Shown: positions 50,445 to 61,403 of the stretch, in pieces
Layout: every line of letters begins with the position of its first letter
Numbering within the stretch: the first letter of the stretch is position 1
NCBI RefSeq assembly: GCF_007829875.1
Contig: NZ_VIWV01000001.1
Span: 1,550,001 to 1,614,000 of the forward strand
Source of the DNA: Streptomyces capillispiralis
GTDB taxonomy: Bacteria > Actinomycetota > Actinomycetes > Streptomycetales > Streptomycetaceae
Direction: 5' to 3'
DNA length: 64,000 nt
Notes under the pieces: model-generated
Database searches by the model: none
Told to the model about the DNA's origin: nothing
What the model saw: the letters and a program-made list of their open reading frames with translations, nothing else
Translations under genes and position numbers: made by a program

Positions 50445-50946
50445 CCGCGCACCGCCTTCCGCTCCCCCGAGCACTCCCGTCCCGACGATCAAGGAGACTA
50501 CTCCGCAAGCGGTGCGCGGTGCAGCCCGATGGACAGGGTCGTTTCCCAACTTCCGCCATCCACGCGACCGTTCCGCCGCGGGACCGCACCGGGAGTGAGC
50601 CGATTCATAGCGCCGGCCCCGCGACGGCCGGACACAACGCCCCACCGCGGGACGGAAATCGGCCGGCACGACCGGCCCCGGCCGGGTCCCGGCGCCGCCG
50701 TCGGGCGTCGCGGCCGAACACCGGGACGCCCCCTCCTCGCCTCCGGCCACCGGGGTCGCCCGCCCGGCCGGCGCGCCGGGGGGCGGCGTCCCGCACGCCC
50801 CTTCCCGGTCCCGTCGGCCGGGGCAGGCACGGATCGGGAAGGACGGGGCAGGGGTGAGGGATGCTTCCCGCCCTTTCGGGGAGACTCGTCAAGACTCGGA
50901 GCCCAGGCGCCCCCACCGGCGCCGTACACCTGAAAGAGTCGTGTCC
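50445..50946. other. 502-bp divergent intergenic region before glgX
   Basis: Between the HEPN gene and glgX. It is GC-rich with no convincing ORF. A direct repeat AGACTCG at 50882-50888 and 50892-50898, one helical turn apart, and a GGCGCC pair just before the glgX start region (about 50907-50925) are the only patterned elements seen. Promoters for both genes must lie here, but no consensus box was clear. Confidence 0.4.
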
Positions 50947-53085
<2,139 letters not shown>

Positions 53086-53100
53086 CCCGCCCGCCCCGGA

Positions 53101-53125
53101 GCCACCCGTCCGGGCGACGGGTGGC
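53101..53125 (+). terminator. Hairpin between glgX and treY
   Basis: GCCACCCGTC (53101-53110) pairs perfectly with GACGGGTGGC (53116-53125) around a 5-nt loop, about 15 bp after the glgX stop. There is no T-run, so it may reduce rather than abolish read-through into treY. Confidence 0.5.
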
Positions 53126-53178
53126 CCGGTGGGGCGAGCGATGACACGAAAGGCGGCCGGGCGGGTACGTAGGTTCCC

Positions 53179-55605
53179 ATGACCCCTGAGCGTCCTGACC
53201 CGGCGGTGCCCACGGCCACGTACCGGCTGCAGCTGCAGCCCGGATTCCCGTTCCGGGCGGCGGCGGACGCCGTGCCGTACGTGGCCTCGCTCGGCGTGTC
53301 CCATCTGCATCTGTCCCCCGTCCTGGAGGCCGTGCCCGGCTCGATGCACGGCTACGACGTCGTGGACCACTCCCGTGTGCGCGAGGAGCTGGGCGGCGAG
53401 GAGGGGCTGCGGGAGCTGGCGCGCACCGCGCGGCGGCACGGCCTCGGCCTGGTCGTGGACATCGTCCCGAACCACATGGCGATGTCCCCCCGCCACAACC
53501 GCGCCCTGTGGGAGGTGCTGCGCGACGGGCCCTCCTCGCGCTACGCGCGGTGGTTCGACATCGACTGGGAGGCGCAGGGCGGCCAGGTGCTGCTGCCGGT
53601 GCTGGGCGGGCCGCTCGGCACGCAGACCGGCCTGCTGAAGACCGACGGGGACGTGCTGCGCTACTACGACCACGCCTTCCCCTTGCGCGAGGGCACCGCG
53701 GGACTGCCGCTGCCCCAGCTGCTGGACGCGCAGTGGTACCGCCCCGTGTGGTGGCGCCTGGCCCGGACCGAGCTGAACTACCGGCGGTTCTTCAGCATCT
53801 CCGAGCTGATCGGGGTGCGGGTGGAGGACCCCGAGGTGTTCGAGGCCACGCACGCGACGATCCTGCGGCTGCTGCACGAGGGCGTGGTCGACGGGCTGCG
53901 GGTCGACCACCCCGACGGGCTGGCCGACCCCGACGGCTATCTGCGGCGGCTGCACGAGGCGACGGGCGGCCGCTGGACGGTGGTGGAGAAGATCCTCTCC
54001 GACGGGGAGCCGCTGCCCGCCTCCTGGCCGGTGGCGGGCACCACCGGCTACGACGCCCTGCGGCACGTGGACGGCCTGTTCACCGACCCGGCCGGGTTCG
54101 GGGAGCTGCTCGGCCAGTACCGGCGGTTCGCGGCCCCGCAGACCGACCGGGGCGGCGACTGGGACGCCACGGTGCGGCGGGCCGCGTACAAGGTGCTCAC
54201 CCACGAGCTGGCCACCGAGGTCGACCGGCTCACCCGGGTGGCGGACCGGCTGTGCGCCGCCTCGCCGGAGCCCGCGCTGCGCGACCGCGCGCCCTGGGCG
54301 CTGCGCACCGCCCTCCAGGAACTGCTGGTGCGGCTGGAGGTCTACCGCCCCTACGCCTCGGTCGACGCGGCCGGTGTGGTCACCGAGGAGGCCGCCGCCG
54401 AGGCCCGGCTCGCCTTCGCCGTCCCCGAGGAGGCCGGGGCGGTGGACGTCGTACGGGACCTGGTGCTCGGGCGGTACGGCGACGGGCCGGAGCACGTGGA
54501 GTTCCGTACGCGGTTCGCGCAGACCGCGTCGGCGCTGCGGGCCAAGTCCGTGGAGGACACGGCGTACTACCGCTATGTGCCGCTGCTGTCGGCGAACGAG
54601 GTGGGCGGCGACCCCGGCAGCCCGGCGGTGTCCCCGGAGCGGTTCCACGCGTACTGCGCGCGCGTGCAGCGCGACTGGCCGGCGACCGGGACGGTCGTCT
54701 CCACGCACGACACCAAACGCAGCGCCGACGTCCGCGCGGCGCTGCACGTGCTCACCGAGTGCCCGGAACGCTGGGCGGACGTCCTGGCGGAGGTGACCCG
54801 CACCGGCGAGGGCGTACCGGACGCGCAGGTGGCGTGGGCGGCCTGGCAGACGGTGTTCGGGCTGGGGCCGGCCGAGGAGGAGCGGGTGCGGGGGGCGCTG
54901 CTGAAGCACGTCCGCGAGGCGGGGCTCTACACGAGCTGGACGGAGCAGGAGCCGCCGTACGAGGAGGCGGTGGCGCGGTTCGTGGCGGCGGGGCCGTGCG
55001 GGGCACCGGGCGAGCGGGTGGCGGCGCTGCGCGCCTCGCTGGAGCCGCACATCCGGGCGAACGTGCTGGGCACGGCCCTGGTGCAGCTGACGATGCCGGG
55101 GGTGCCGGACGTCTACCAGGGCACGGAGCACGAGTACCGGGCGCTGGTCGACCCGGACAACCGCCGGCCGGTGACCTTCCCACCGGGACCACCCACCGAC
55201 GCGGCGCCGGGTGGCGCGTCGGAAGCGGCGCCGGGTGGCGCGTCGGAAGCGGCGCCGGGTGGCGCGTCGGGGGTCAAGGAGACGGTGACGCGGGCGGCTT
55301 TGGGGCTGCGGGCGCGGCGGCCCGAGGTGTTCGGCGACCGGGCCTCCTACGCACCGCTGGCCGCCGAGGGGCCGGCCGCGGCCCACTGCACGGCGTTCGT
55401 GCGTTCCGGCGAGGTGCTCACCGCCGTGACCCGGCTGTCGCTGCGGCTCGCGCGGGCGGGGGGCTGGCGCGGGACACGGCTCCCCCTGCCGCCGGGGCGC
55501 TGGACCGACGTACTGGAACCGGGCCGGGAGTTCACCGGACACGCGGACGCGGCGGACCTGTTCGCCCGGCTGCCCGTGGCCCTGCTGGAACGCGTCCCGG
55601 ACTGA
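53179..55605 (+). CDS. treY: Malto-oligosyltrehalose synthase
   Basis: 808 residues, GH13. The N-terminus TYRLQLQPGFPFRAAADAV is typical. The active site is GLRVDHPDGLADP (nucleophile), VVEKILSDGEPLP (acid) and VVSTHDTKRSADVRAAL (transition state). It rearranges the reducing end of malto-oligosaccharides to an alpha,alpha-1,1 link, the step before TreZ. Between residues about 674 and 698 an Ala-Pro-Gly-Gly-Ala-Ser-Glu repeat forms a flexible loop made by three copies of a 24-bp unit (55201-55270). This is an unusual insert late in the catalytic part. Confidence 0.95.
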   Translation: MTPERPDPAVPTATYRLQLQPGFPFRAAADAVPYVASLGVSHLHLSPVLEAVPGSMHGYDVVDHSRVREELGGEEGLRELARTARRHGLGLVVDIVPNHMAMSPRHNRALWEVLRDGPSSRYARWFDIDWEAQGGQVLLPVLGGPLGTQTGLLKTDGDVLRYYDHAFPLREGTAGLPLPQLLDAQWYRPVWWRLARTELNYRRFFSISELIGVRVEDPEVFEATHATILRLLHEGVVDGLRVDHPDGLADPDGYLRRLHEATGGRWTVVEKILSDGEPLPASWPVAGTTGYDALRHVDGLFTDPAGFGELLGQYRRFAAPQTDRGGDWDATVRRAAYKVLTHELATEVDRLTRVADRLCAASPEPALRDRAPWALRTALQELLVRLEVYRPYASVDAAGVVTEEAAAEARLAFAVPEEAGAVDVVRDLVLGRYGDGPEHVEFRTRFAQTASALRAKSVEDTAYYRYVPLLSANEVGGDPGSPAVSPERFHAYCARVQRDWPATGTVVSTHDTKRSADVRAALHVLTECPERWADVLAEVTRTGEGVPDAQVAWAAWQTVFGLGPAEEERVRGALLKHVREAGLYTSWTEQEPPYEEAVARFVAAGPCGAPGERVAALRASLEPHIRANVLGTALVQLTMPGVPDVYQGTEHEYRALVDPDNRRPVTFPPGPPTDAAPGGASEAAPGGASEAAPGGASGVKETVTRAALGLRARRPEVFGDRASYAPLAAEGPAAAHCTAFVRSGEVLTAVTRLSLRLARAGGWRGTRLPLPPGRWTDVLEPGREFTGHADAADLFARLPVALLERVPD
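55201..55270 (+). repeat. 24-bp tandem repeat inside treY
   Basis: A 24-bp unit starting GCGGCGCCGGGTGGCGCG occurs twice exactly (55201-55224, 55225-55248) and a third time for 22 bp (55249-55270). In frame it encodes APGGASEA, APGGASEA, APGGASG. Copy number could vary between strains by slippage. Confidence 0.9.
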
Positions 55606-55675
55606 CACCCGTCTCCGGCCCGGGAGCCGGTGGGCCTCGTCCGGTCCCCGGCCGCGTACGGCCCCCTTCGGGCCC

Positions 55676-55704
55676 TTGACACCGTCTCCGGGCCGTGGGG
55701 TACT
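55676..55704 (+). promoter_or_regulatory. Promoter of the first M14 gene
   Basis: A perfect -35 TTGACA (55676-55681) is followed after 17 bp by GGTACT (55699-55704). The predicted TSS is about 55711, four bases before a GTG at 55715, implying an almost leaderless mRNA. Confidence 0.6.
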
Positions 55705-55714
55705 GCGCAGTGCG

Positions 55715-56983
55715 GTGCGGGCGGTGACGGGGGTGAGTCCGCTGCGGAAGGTGAGCTATCCGACGGTGGCCGAAGTGGTCTCCTGCTCCCGCGCCCTGAC
55801 CGCCCGGTGGCCCGGCCTGTGCGCGCTGCGGCAGGTGGGGGTCTCCCGCGGGGGCCGGCCGCTGCACCTGCTGTCCGTGGGGCACGCCCGGCGCGCCGTG
55901 CTGGTGGTCGCCGGCGCCCACGCCAACGAGCCGGCCGGCGGGGGCACCCTGCTGGCGCTCGCCCGGCGGACCCTGCGGGAGCGGGACCTGCGCGACGGCA
56001 CGTCCTGGCACTTCCTGCTGTGCGCGGACCCCGACGGGGCGAGCCTCCATGTGACGCCGGCGCCGCGCAGTCTGTACGACTACCACCTGGGGTTCTTCCG
56101 TCCCGCCGGGTACGAGCAGCCGGAGTGGGCGCCGTCGGTGCTGCCGCCCGACCGGCTGCCGCCCGAGACCCGCGCCCTGACCGGTGTCATCGACGAGCTG
56201 CGGCCCTATCTCCAGGTCTCCCTGCACGGCACCGAACTGGGCGGCAGCTGGGTGCAGCTGACGGGTGACCTGCCGGGGCTGGCCGAGCCGTTCGCCAAGT
56301 CCGCGGCCGAGCTGCGCATCCCGGTGGAGACCGGCGCCTCCGACGCGGCCGGCTGGCCGGCGGCCGGCCCCGGGGTACATGTGATGCCGGCGCCGGAGGC
56401 CGCGCCGGCCTATCCGAGCCTGACCGACGACGCGCGGCACAGCACCTGGTTCGACGCCCACCGGTACGGCGGTCTGACCGCGGTGGTCGAGGTGCCGATG
56501 TGGGCCAGCGACCTGGTCGACGACCCGGCACCGCATCCGGCGCCGGTCGCGGCGCTGCACCGGCTCGCGGACCGGCTGCTGCGGGACGCGGAGGAGGTGC
56601 GGCAGGTGCTCCGGGAGGCGCGGTTCCGGCAGGAGGACGCCGAGGGCCCATTGCTGCGGGCGGCGACCTGGGGGCTGGAGCTGGTGCCGGGGCTGGCCGC
56701 CGACCTGATCCGCACGCCGCCCGCCGACGGCACCCGGGCGTACGTGGGCAGCGTGGACGCGTTCGCGCGCCGGGTGCCGCTCAGGGCGGCGGCGATGCTG
56801 CGGCGGGCGCTGCTCGGCTCGGACGCGCGGGCGGCGGCCCGTCTGGAGCGCCTGGTCGCGCTGTGGAGCGACGCCTTCGCCGCGCGGTTCCACGCCCGCT
56901 GGGTGCCCGTGGAGCACCAGGTCGAGCACCAGTCCCGGACGGTGGTGGCGGCGGCCCGCCACGCCCGCGAACGCGTCCGCTGA
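55715..56983 (+). CDS. M14 zinc carboxypeptidase-like protein
   Basis: 422 residues from GTG 55715; the in-frame TTG at 55676 is better explained as a -35 box, and GTGs at 55724 and 55733 are alternatives. The zinc site of the M14/AGBL family is present: AGAHANEPAGGGTLL (His and Glu), YLQVSLHGTELG (His), and VVEVPMW with a possible catalytic Glu. No signal peptide is seen, so it is cytoplasmic. A paralogue about 1.8 kb downstream on the opposite strand shares the same motifs. It would cleave C-terminal residues or peptides such as muropeptide cross-links. Substrate unknown. Confidence 0.82.
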   Translation: MRAVTGVSPLRKVSYPTVAEVVSCSRALTARWPGLCALRQVGVSRGGRPLHLLSVGHARRAVLVVAGAHANEPAGGGTLLALARRTLRERDLRDGTSWHFLLCADPDGASLHVTPAPRSLYDYHLGFFRPAGYEQPEWAPSVLPPDRLPPETRALTGVIDELRPYLQVSLHGTELGGSWVQLTGDLPGLAEPFAKSAAELRIPVETGASDAAGWPAAGPGVHVMPAPEAAPAYPSLTDDARHSTWFDAHRYGGLTAVVEVPMWASDLVDDPAPHPAPVAALHRLADRLLRDAEEVRQVLREARFRQEDAEGPLLRAATWGLELVPGLAADLIRTPPADGTRAYVGSVDAFARRVPLRAAAMLRRALLGSDARAAARLERLVALWSDAFAARFHARWVPVEHQVEHQSRTVVAAARHARERVR

Positions 56984-57015
56984 CCCCACCGCCCGCGGGA
57001 GTGCGCGGACCGTGC

Positions 57016-57432
57016 CTAGACGCCGTCGAGAGCGAAGACCGACCCCGTGCGGGCGGCCATCACGCAGGTGTTGGGGAAGGTCTCGGTGTACTCGACGGGC
57101 CGGCCGCGCCAGGTCCCGCGCGCGTGGGCGGTCACCGGGGCGTGGACCATCGGGCAGAAGACGTCCTTCGCCGGGATGGCGGCGATGTCCCCGTCCGCCG
57201 CGGCCAGTTCCGCGCAGGCCCGCTCGGCGTGCCGGTGGCCGTGGGGCGGGTCGCACCGCAGCAGGCTTCCGCTTCCGGCGGTGGAGGGCGGCTGCCCGTG
57301 GCTGACGGTGAGCAGCAGCAGGCTGTCGGGGGCGGGGTGTCCGGCGTCCGCCCGCGCGGGTGCCGCACAGACGAGCAGGACGAGGGCGGTGAGCAGTCCC
57401 GCCCGTACCGCTTTCAGTGGGGTGTGCGTCAT
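57016..57432 (-). CDS. Subtilisin inhibitor-like (SSI) secreted protease inhibitor
   Basis: 138 residues. Residues 1-28 form a signal peptide (VRAGLLTALVLLVCAAPARA). The mature domain is the SSI fold: LLLTVSHGQ, LLRCDPPHGHRHAERACAELAAADGDI (first disulfide), the reactive-site loop DVFCPMVHAPVTAHARGTWRG with Met at P1, and TFPNTCVMAARTGSVFALD. SSI proteins block subtilisin-like and trypsin-like serine proteases outside the cell. The start ATG overlaps the stop of the M14 gene upstream (ATGA), an unusual coupling of a protease-type gene and an inhibitor. Confidence 0.93.
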   Translation of the reverse strand: MTHTPLKAVRAGLLTALVLLVCAAPARADAGHPAPDSLLLLTVSHGQPPSTAGSGSLLRCDPPHGHRHAERACAELAAADGDIAAIPAKDVFCPMVHAPVTAHARGTWRGRPVEYTETFPNTCVMAARTGSVFALDGV

Positions 57433-58781
57433 TCCCGGTGCATCGGCACGGCGGTGCCCGGACCCCAGCCCGGCTCACCCGAACGGTAGGGGGCCGGTGG
57501 CCGCCGCACGGCCAGTTCGAACGCGGCGAGGACGACGCGTGCCTGGTACTCGGCCTGGCGCGGGACGGGGATCCAGCGCGCCCCGCTGACGTCCCGGTAG
57601 TCGGCGCACCGGGCGTCGATGAGCCGGTCCAGCTCCGGCAGCGCCCCGGCCGCGTCGTGCCCGGCCCCCGTCACCAGCTGGTGCAGCAGCCCGGCGGTGC
57701 GCAGCGCCAGGCGCCGCCCGGCGAGGCGCAGGGCGGTGAGGCGGGCGGTGGTCATGGGCGGCAACGGATGTGCAGAATCGTTCTTGCTGTCGGGGTCCCA
57801 GGCGTCGGCGAGTCCGGGGCACACCAGGAGGTAGTCGCCGACCGCGGCGAGCAGCCGCGCCGCGTCGGGCACGGCGGCCAGGTGCGGCCGGATCCGGTCC
57901 GTCAGGCCGCGCAGCAGCAGGGTGTCCTGGCGCAGGGTGCGGCTGACGGCGCGCAGCTCCGCCTCCGGGTGCGTGGAGGGCGAGCCGTCCGCCACGCCCG
58001 CCACGCCCCACATGGGCGCCTCGACGACCGCGGTGAGGGTGCCGTGCCGGTGCGGGTGGAACCACGTCGACTCGACGGCGGCCTCGGTGATGGCGGCGGC
58101 CAGGTCGCCCCGGTGCGGGGGCGGGATCCGGTAGACGGCGGGTCCCAGACCGGGCCAGTACAGGGCGTCGTAGGCGCCGAGTTCGCGCGGGACGCCGAGG
58201 CGGGCGGCGATGCCCGCGACGCGCCGGTCGAGGCCGGGCAGGTCACGGGTGAGTTCGACGAAGCCGCCGCCGACGTCGACCCCGTGCAGCGAGTACTGCA
58301 GGAAGGGCCGCAGCTCGTCCTGGAGGGCGAGCAGGGCGCGGGTCTCGGGCAGCGCGGCGGCCGCGGCGCCGTCGGGGAGCCATTCGGGTTGTTCGAGGAA
58401 GCCGGGCCGGAAGAAGTTCCGGTAGTGGTGACCGAGGGTGTACGGGCCGCCCAGCCACCGTTCGTTGCGGCGCAGGCCGTCGGGGTCGAGGCAGAGCAGG
58501 AGGTTCCAGGTGGCGTCGGTGCCCTCGGTGAGCCAGGGGTCGGCCAGGGCGCGCTCGGCCAGCCGCAGGACGGTGGCGCCGCCCACGGGCTCGTTGGCGT
58601 GCGGTCCGGCGACGACGAGGACCTGACGGCTGCCGTGGCCGATGCCGAGCAGCCACAGCGGGGTGCCCGCGCGGGAGACGCCGACGCGGCGCAGACGGGC
58701 GGCCCGGGGGTGCCCGGCGACGAGGGCGGCGGCCCGCGCGCCCAGTTCGTCGGCGGTCGGATAGTGCTGGAGGGGCGGCAG
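57429..58781 (-). CDS. M14 zinc carboxypeptidase-like protein with predicted CTG start
   Basis: 450 residues if translation begins at CTG 58781. The frame is open upstream of the first GTG (58586), and the missing part is needed: VLVVAGPHANEPVGG contains the zinc His and Glu. GGAGGTG sits 6 bases before the CTG, and no ATG, GTG or TTG occurs in this frame between the upstream stop and 58586. Other zinc-site motifs are LQYSLHGVDVG and VVEAPMW. It aligns with the M14 paralogue at 55715 over its whole length (YPTADEL against YPTVAEV near the start). The SSI gene follows with an overlapping start. A sequencing error near 58785 would be the alternative to a CTG start. Confidence 0.78.
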   Translation of the reverse strand: MPPLQHYPTADELGARAAALVAGHPRAARLRRVGVSRAGTPLWLLGIGHGSRQVLVVAGPHANEPVGGATVLRLAERALADPWLTEGTDATWNLLLCLDPDGLRRNERWLGGPYTLGHHYRNFFRPGFLEQPEWLPDGAAAAALPETRALLALQDELRPFLQYSLHGVDVGGGFVELTRDLPGLDRRVAGIAARLGVPRELGAYDALYWPGLGPAVYRIPPPHRGDLAAAITEAAVESTWFHPHRHGTLTAVVEAPMWGVAGVADGSPSTHPEAELRAVSRTLRQDTLLLRGLTDRIRPHLAAVPDAARLLAAVGDYLLVCPGLADAWDPDSKNDSAHPLPPMTTARLTALRLAGRRLALRTAGLLHQLVTGAGHDAAGALPELDRLIDARCADYRDVSGARWIPVPRQAEYQARVVLAAFELAVRRPPAPYRSGEPGWGPGTAVPMHRE

Positions 58782-58913
58782 GGCACACCTCCACGAAGTG
58801 GTGCCGTCGTCTCACTTGGAGTGCACGGAGTAGGCACAGTCAGTCACGACAGCCGGGGGTACGTCAACACCGTCTCCGGCGCGGGGACTTGGCGGGTGCC
58901 GGTCCCGGCGCGG

Positions 58914-59465
58914 TCAGCGCGTCGCGAGGCGGTAGGTGATCTGCCCGAACCCGACCTGGTCGCCCTCGCGGACGACGGCCGCGCCGACCACCCGGCGCCC
59001 GTTCACCGTCGTGCCGTTGGTGGAGCCGAGGTCCCGCAGCACCCACAGGCCGCCCTGGTGGCGGAGTTCGGCGTGCACGCGGGAGACCGTCTCGTGGCTG
59101 AGCCGCAGTCCGCTGGCGGGATCGCGCCCTATGCGCAGCGGGTGCCCGGCCGCCGGGTGCGGCAGCAGCAGCTTGGGCAGCTTCTCGGCCTGCCAGGCCC
59201 GGCGCAGCCGCACGGTGAACCCGGAGACCGCCCCGACGGCGCCGAACACCAGCCGTGACAGGCGGCTTTCGGTGGGGAGGTCGGCGGTGAGCGCGGCGAG
59301 TTCGTCGGAGCGGCGGGCGACGAGCGCGAGTTCCATGCGTCTCACGAAGGTGTCGTGGGAGAGGCGGCCCATGGCGGCACCGTCCCGCAGCACGTCCAGC
59401 GCCTTGTCGCGCTCCGCGTCGGAGATCCGCGCGGGGTACGTGTGGAACTCGGAGGACGACGTCAC
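58914..59465 (-). CDS. DUF1707 and FHA domain protein
   Basis: 183 residues. The N-terminal DUF1707 (about residues 10-62) has ARISDAERDKALDVLRDGAAMGRLSHDTFVRRMELALVARRSDEL. A short basic amphipathic stretch (RLRRAWQAEKLPKLLLPH) links it to a C-terminal FHA domain with all hallmarks: RIGRDPASGLRLSHETVSRVHAEL and DLGSTNGTTVNGRRV. The FHA domain binds phosphothreonine, so the protein is probably an effector or scaffold for a Ser/Thr kinase. It is divergent from treZ, with 172 bp between starts. Confidence 0.9.
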   Translation of the reverse strand: MTSSSEFHTYPARISDAERDKALDVLRDGAAMGRLSHDTFVRRMELALVARRSDELAALTADLPTESRLSRLVFGAVGAVSGFTVRLRRAWQAEKLPKLLLPHPAAGHPLRIGRDPASGLRLSHETVSRVHAELRHQGGLWVLRDLGSTNGTTVNGRRVVGAAVVREGDQVGFGQITYRLATR

Positions 59466-59637
59466 GCTGCTGATTGTCGGTCAGTGACGTCCGGGCTGTC
59501 CAGAAAGCGCGGGTGCGGCCGTCCCTCCCGCCCGAACCTGGCGACACCCGCCGCGAAAGGGACGAAGCGGCAGCGCATCGATCGCCCATGGCGCACGATG
59601 GACGGCACCACCGTGAGCAGACGAAGGGGAACCGTCC

Positions 59638-61383
59638 GTGCAGTTCGAGGTGTGGGCACCGCAGGCCGGCCGAGTGACGCTCCAGTGCGACGGCGTGACG
59701 CACGTGATGGAGCGCGATCCGCGGCGGGAGGGGTGGTGGCGCGCGGAGGCGGAGGCGCACGACGGCTCCCGGTACGGCTTCGCCCTGGACGACGGTCCCG
59801 TGCTGCCCGATCCGCGGTCGCGCCGCCAGCCGGACGGACCGGACGGACCGAGCGCGGTGGTCGACCACGACCGGTTCGCCTGGCGGGCGCGGTGGTCCGG
59901 GCGCCCGCTGCCCGGGGCGGTGCTGTACGAGCTGCACGTGGGCACGTACACGCGCGAGGGCACCTTCGACGCCGCCGCCGAGCGGCTCGGGCATCTCGCG
60001 GAGCTGGGCGTGACGCACGTGGAGCTGATGCCGGTGTGTCCGTTCCCGGGCCGGCACGGGTGGGGGTACGAGGGCGTGTCCCTGTGGGCGGTGCACGAGC
60101 CGTACGGGGGGCCCGAGGGACTGAAGCGGTTCGTCGACCGGGCGCACGCGCTGGGTCTCGGCGTCGTCCTGGACGTCGTGCACAACCACCTGGGGCCGTC
60201 CGGCAACTATCTCCCCCGCTTCGGCCCGTACTTCACGGACACCCATCACACCCCGTGGGGCGCGGCGGTCAACCTGGACGCCCCCGGCTCCGACGAGGTG
60301 CGCGCCTACCTGGTGGACAGCGCGCTGGCGTGGCTGCGGGACTACCGGATCGACGGGCTGCGGCTGGACGCGGTGCACGCGCTGGTGGACACGCGCGCCC
60401 GCCCCTTCCTGGAGGAGCTGTCCGGGGCCGTGGACGCCCTGTCCGCCGACACGGGCCGGCCGCTGTTCCTGATCGCCGAGTCGGACCTGAACGACCCCCG
60501 GCTCGTCACACCGCGCGAGCACGGCGGCTTCGGGCTGCACGCCCAGTGGAACGACGACTTCCACCACGCCCTGCACACCGCGCTGACGGGTGAGTCGCAG
60601 GGGTACTACGCCGACTTCGCGCGCGCCCCGCTCGCGGCCCTCGCCAAGACGCTCACCGGCGGCTTCTTCCACGACGGCACCTACTCCAGCTTCCGGGGCC
60701 GGCACCACGGCCGCCCGCTCGACCGCGACCGGGTGGCCGCGCACCGGCTCCTCGGCTACGCCCAGACCCACGACCAGATCGGCAACCGCGCCCAGGGGGA
60801 CCGGCTGGCCGCCCTCCTCTCCCCCGGCCTGCTGGCCTGCGCGGCGGCCCTCACCCTGACCGCCCCCTTCACGCCGATGCTGTTCATGGGCGAGGAGTGG
60901 GCGGCGGGCACGCCCTGGCAGTTCTTCACCGACCACACCGATCCCGCGCTCGCCAAGGCGGTGCGCGACGGCAGGCGGCGGGAGTTCGCGGCGCACGGCT
61001 GGGCGGAGGAGGACGTGCCCGACCCGCAGGACCCCGCCACCCGGGACCGCTCCTGCCTGGACTGGTCGGAGCCGGACCGCGAGCCGCACGCGCGCGTGCT
61101 GGCCTGGTACCGGCTGCTGCTCGCCCTGCGCCGCGAGCAGCCCGACCTGACCGACCCCGACCTCGGCGACACCAAGGTGGCCTACGACGAGGAGGACCGC
61201 TGGCTCGCCTTCCGGCGCGGCGACGTCCGGGTCGCCGTCAACCTCGCCGACCGGCCGGCCGCCATCCCGCTGGGCGTGCCCGGCGCCCGGGTGCTCGCCG
61301 CGTGGGAGCCCGTCCCGGTGCCCGGCGCGGACGGGGTGCTGCGGCTGCCCGGGGAGTCCGCGGTGGTGCTGCTGCAGGAGTGA
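59638..61383 (+). CDS. treZ: Malto-oligosyltrehalose trehalohydrolase
   Basis: 581 residues from GTG 59638, with AAGGGGA upstream. A CBM48-type N-terminal domain (FEVWAPQAGRVTLQCDG) is followed by the GH13 barrel: IDGLRLDAVHALVD (nucleophile Asp), LIAESDLNDPR (acid Glu) and GYAQTHDQIGNRAQGDR (transition-state Asp). It releases trehalose from maltooligosyl trehalose made by TreY. It is about 4 kb from treY, separated by the M14/SSI/FHA genes, rather than adjacent as in many genomes. Confidence 0.95.
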   Translation: MQFEVWAPQAGRVTLQCDGVTHVMERDPRREGWWRAEAEAHDGSRYGFALDDGPVLPDPRSRRQPDGPDGPSAVVDHDRFAWRARWSGRPLPGAVLYELHVGTYTREGTFDAAAERLGHLAELGVTHVELMPVCPFPGRHGWGYEGVSLWAVHEPYGGPEGLKRFVDRAHALGLGVVLDVVHNHLGPSGNYLPRFGPYFTDTHHTPWGAAVNLDAPGSDEVRAYLVDSALAWLRDYRIDGLRLDAVHALVDTRARPFLEELSGAVDALSADTGRPLFLIAESDLNDPRLVTPREHGGFGLHAQWNDDFHHALHTALTGESQGYYADFARAPLAALAKTLTGGFFHDGTYSSFRGRHHGRPLDRDRVAAHRLLGYAQTHDQIGNRAQGDRLAALLSPGLLACAAALTLTAPFTPMLFMGEEWAAGTPWQFFTDHTDPALAKAVRDGRRREFAAHGWAEEDVPDPQDPATRDRSCLDWSEPDREPHARVLAWYRLLLALRREQPDLTDPDLGDTKVAYDEEDRWLAFRRGDVRVAVNLADRPAAIPLGVPGARVLAAWEPVPVPGADGVLRLPGESAVVLLQE

Positions 61384-61403
61384 GGGCCGCCCCGCACAGG
61401 GGG

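Noticed and set aside
55201..55270. Possible CRISPR-like repeat
   Set aside because: The units are contiguous with no spacers and are in frame with treY.
55676..55678. TTG as the start of the first M14 gene
   Set aside because: TTGACA here matches a perfect -35 hexamer with a -10-like box 17 bp on; a GTG at 55715 near the predicted TSS explains the gene better.
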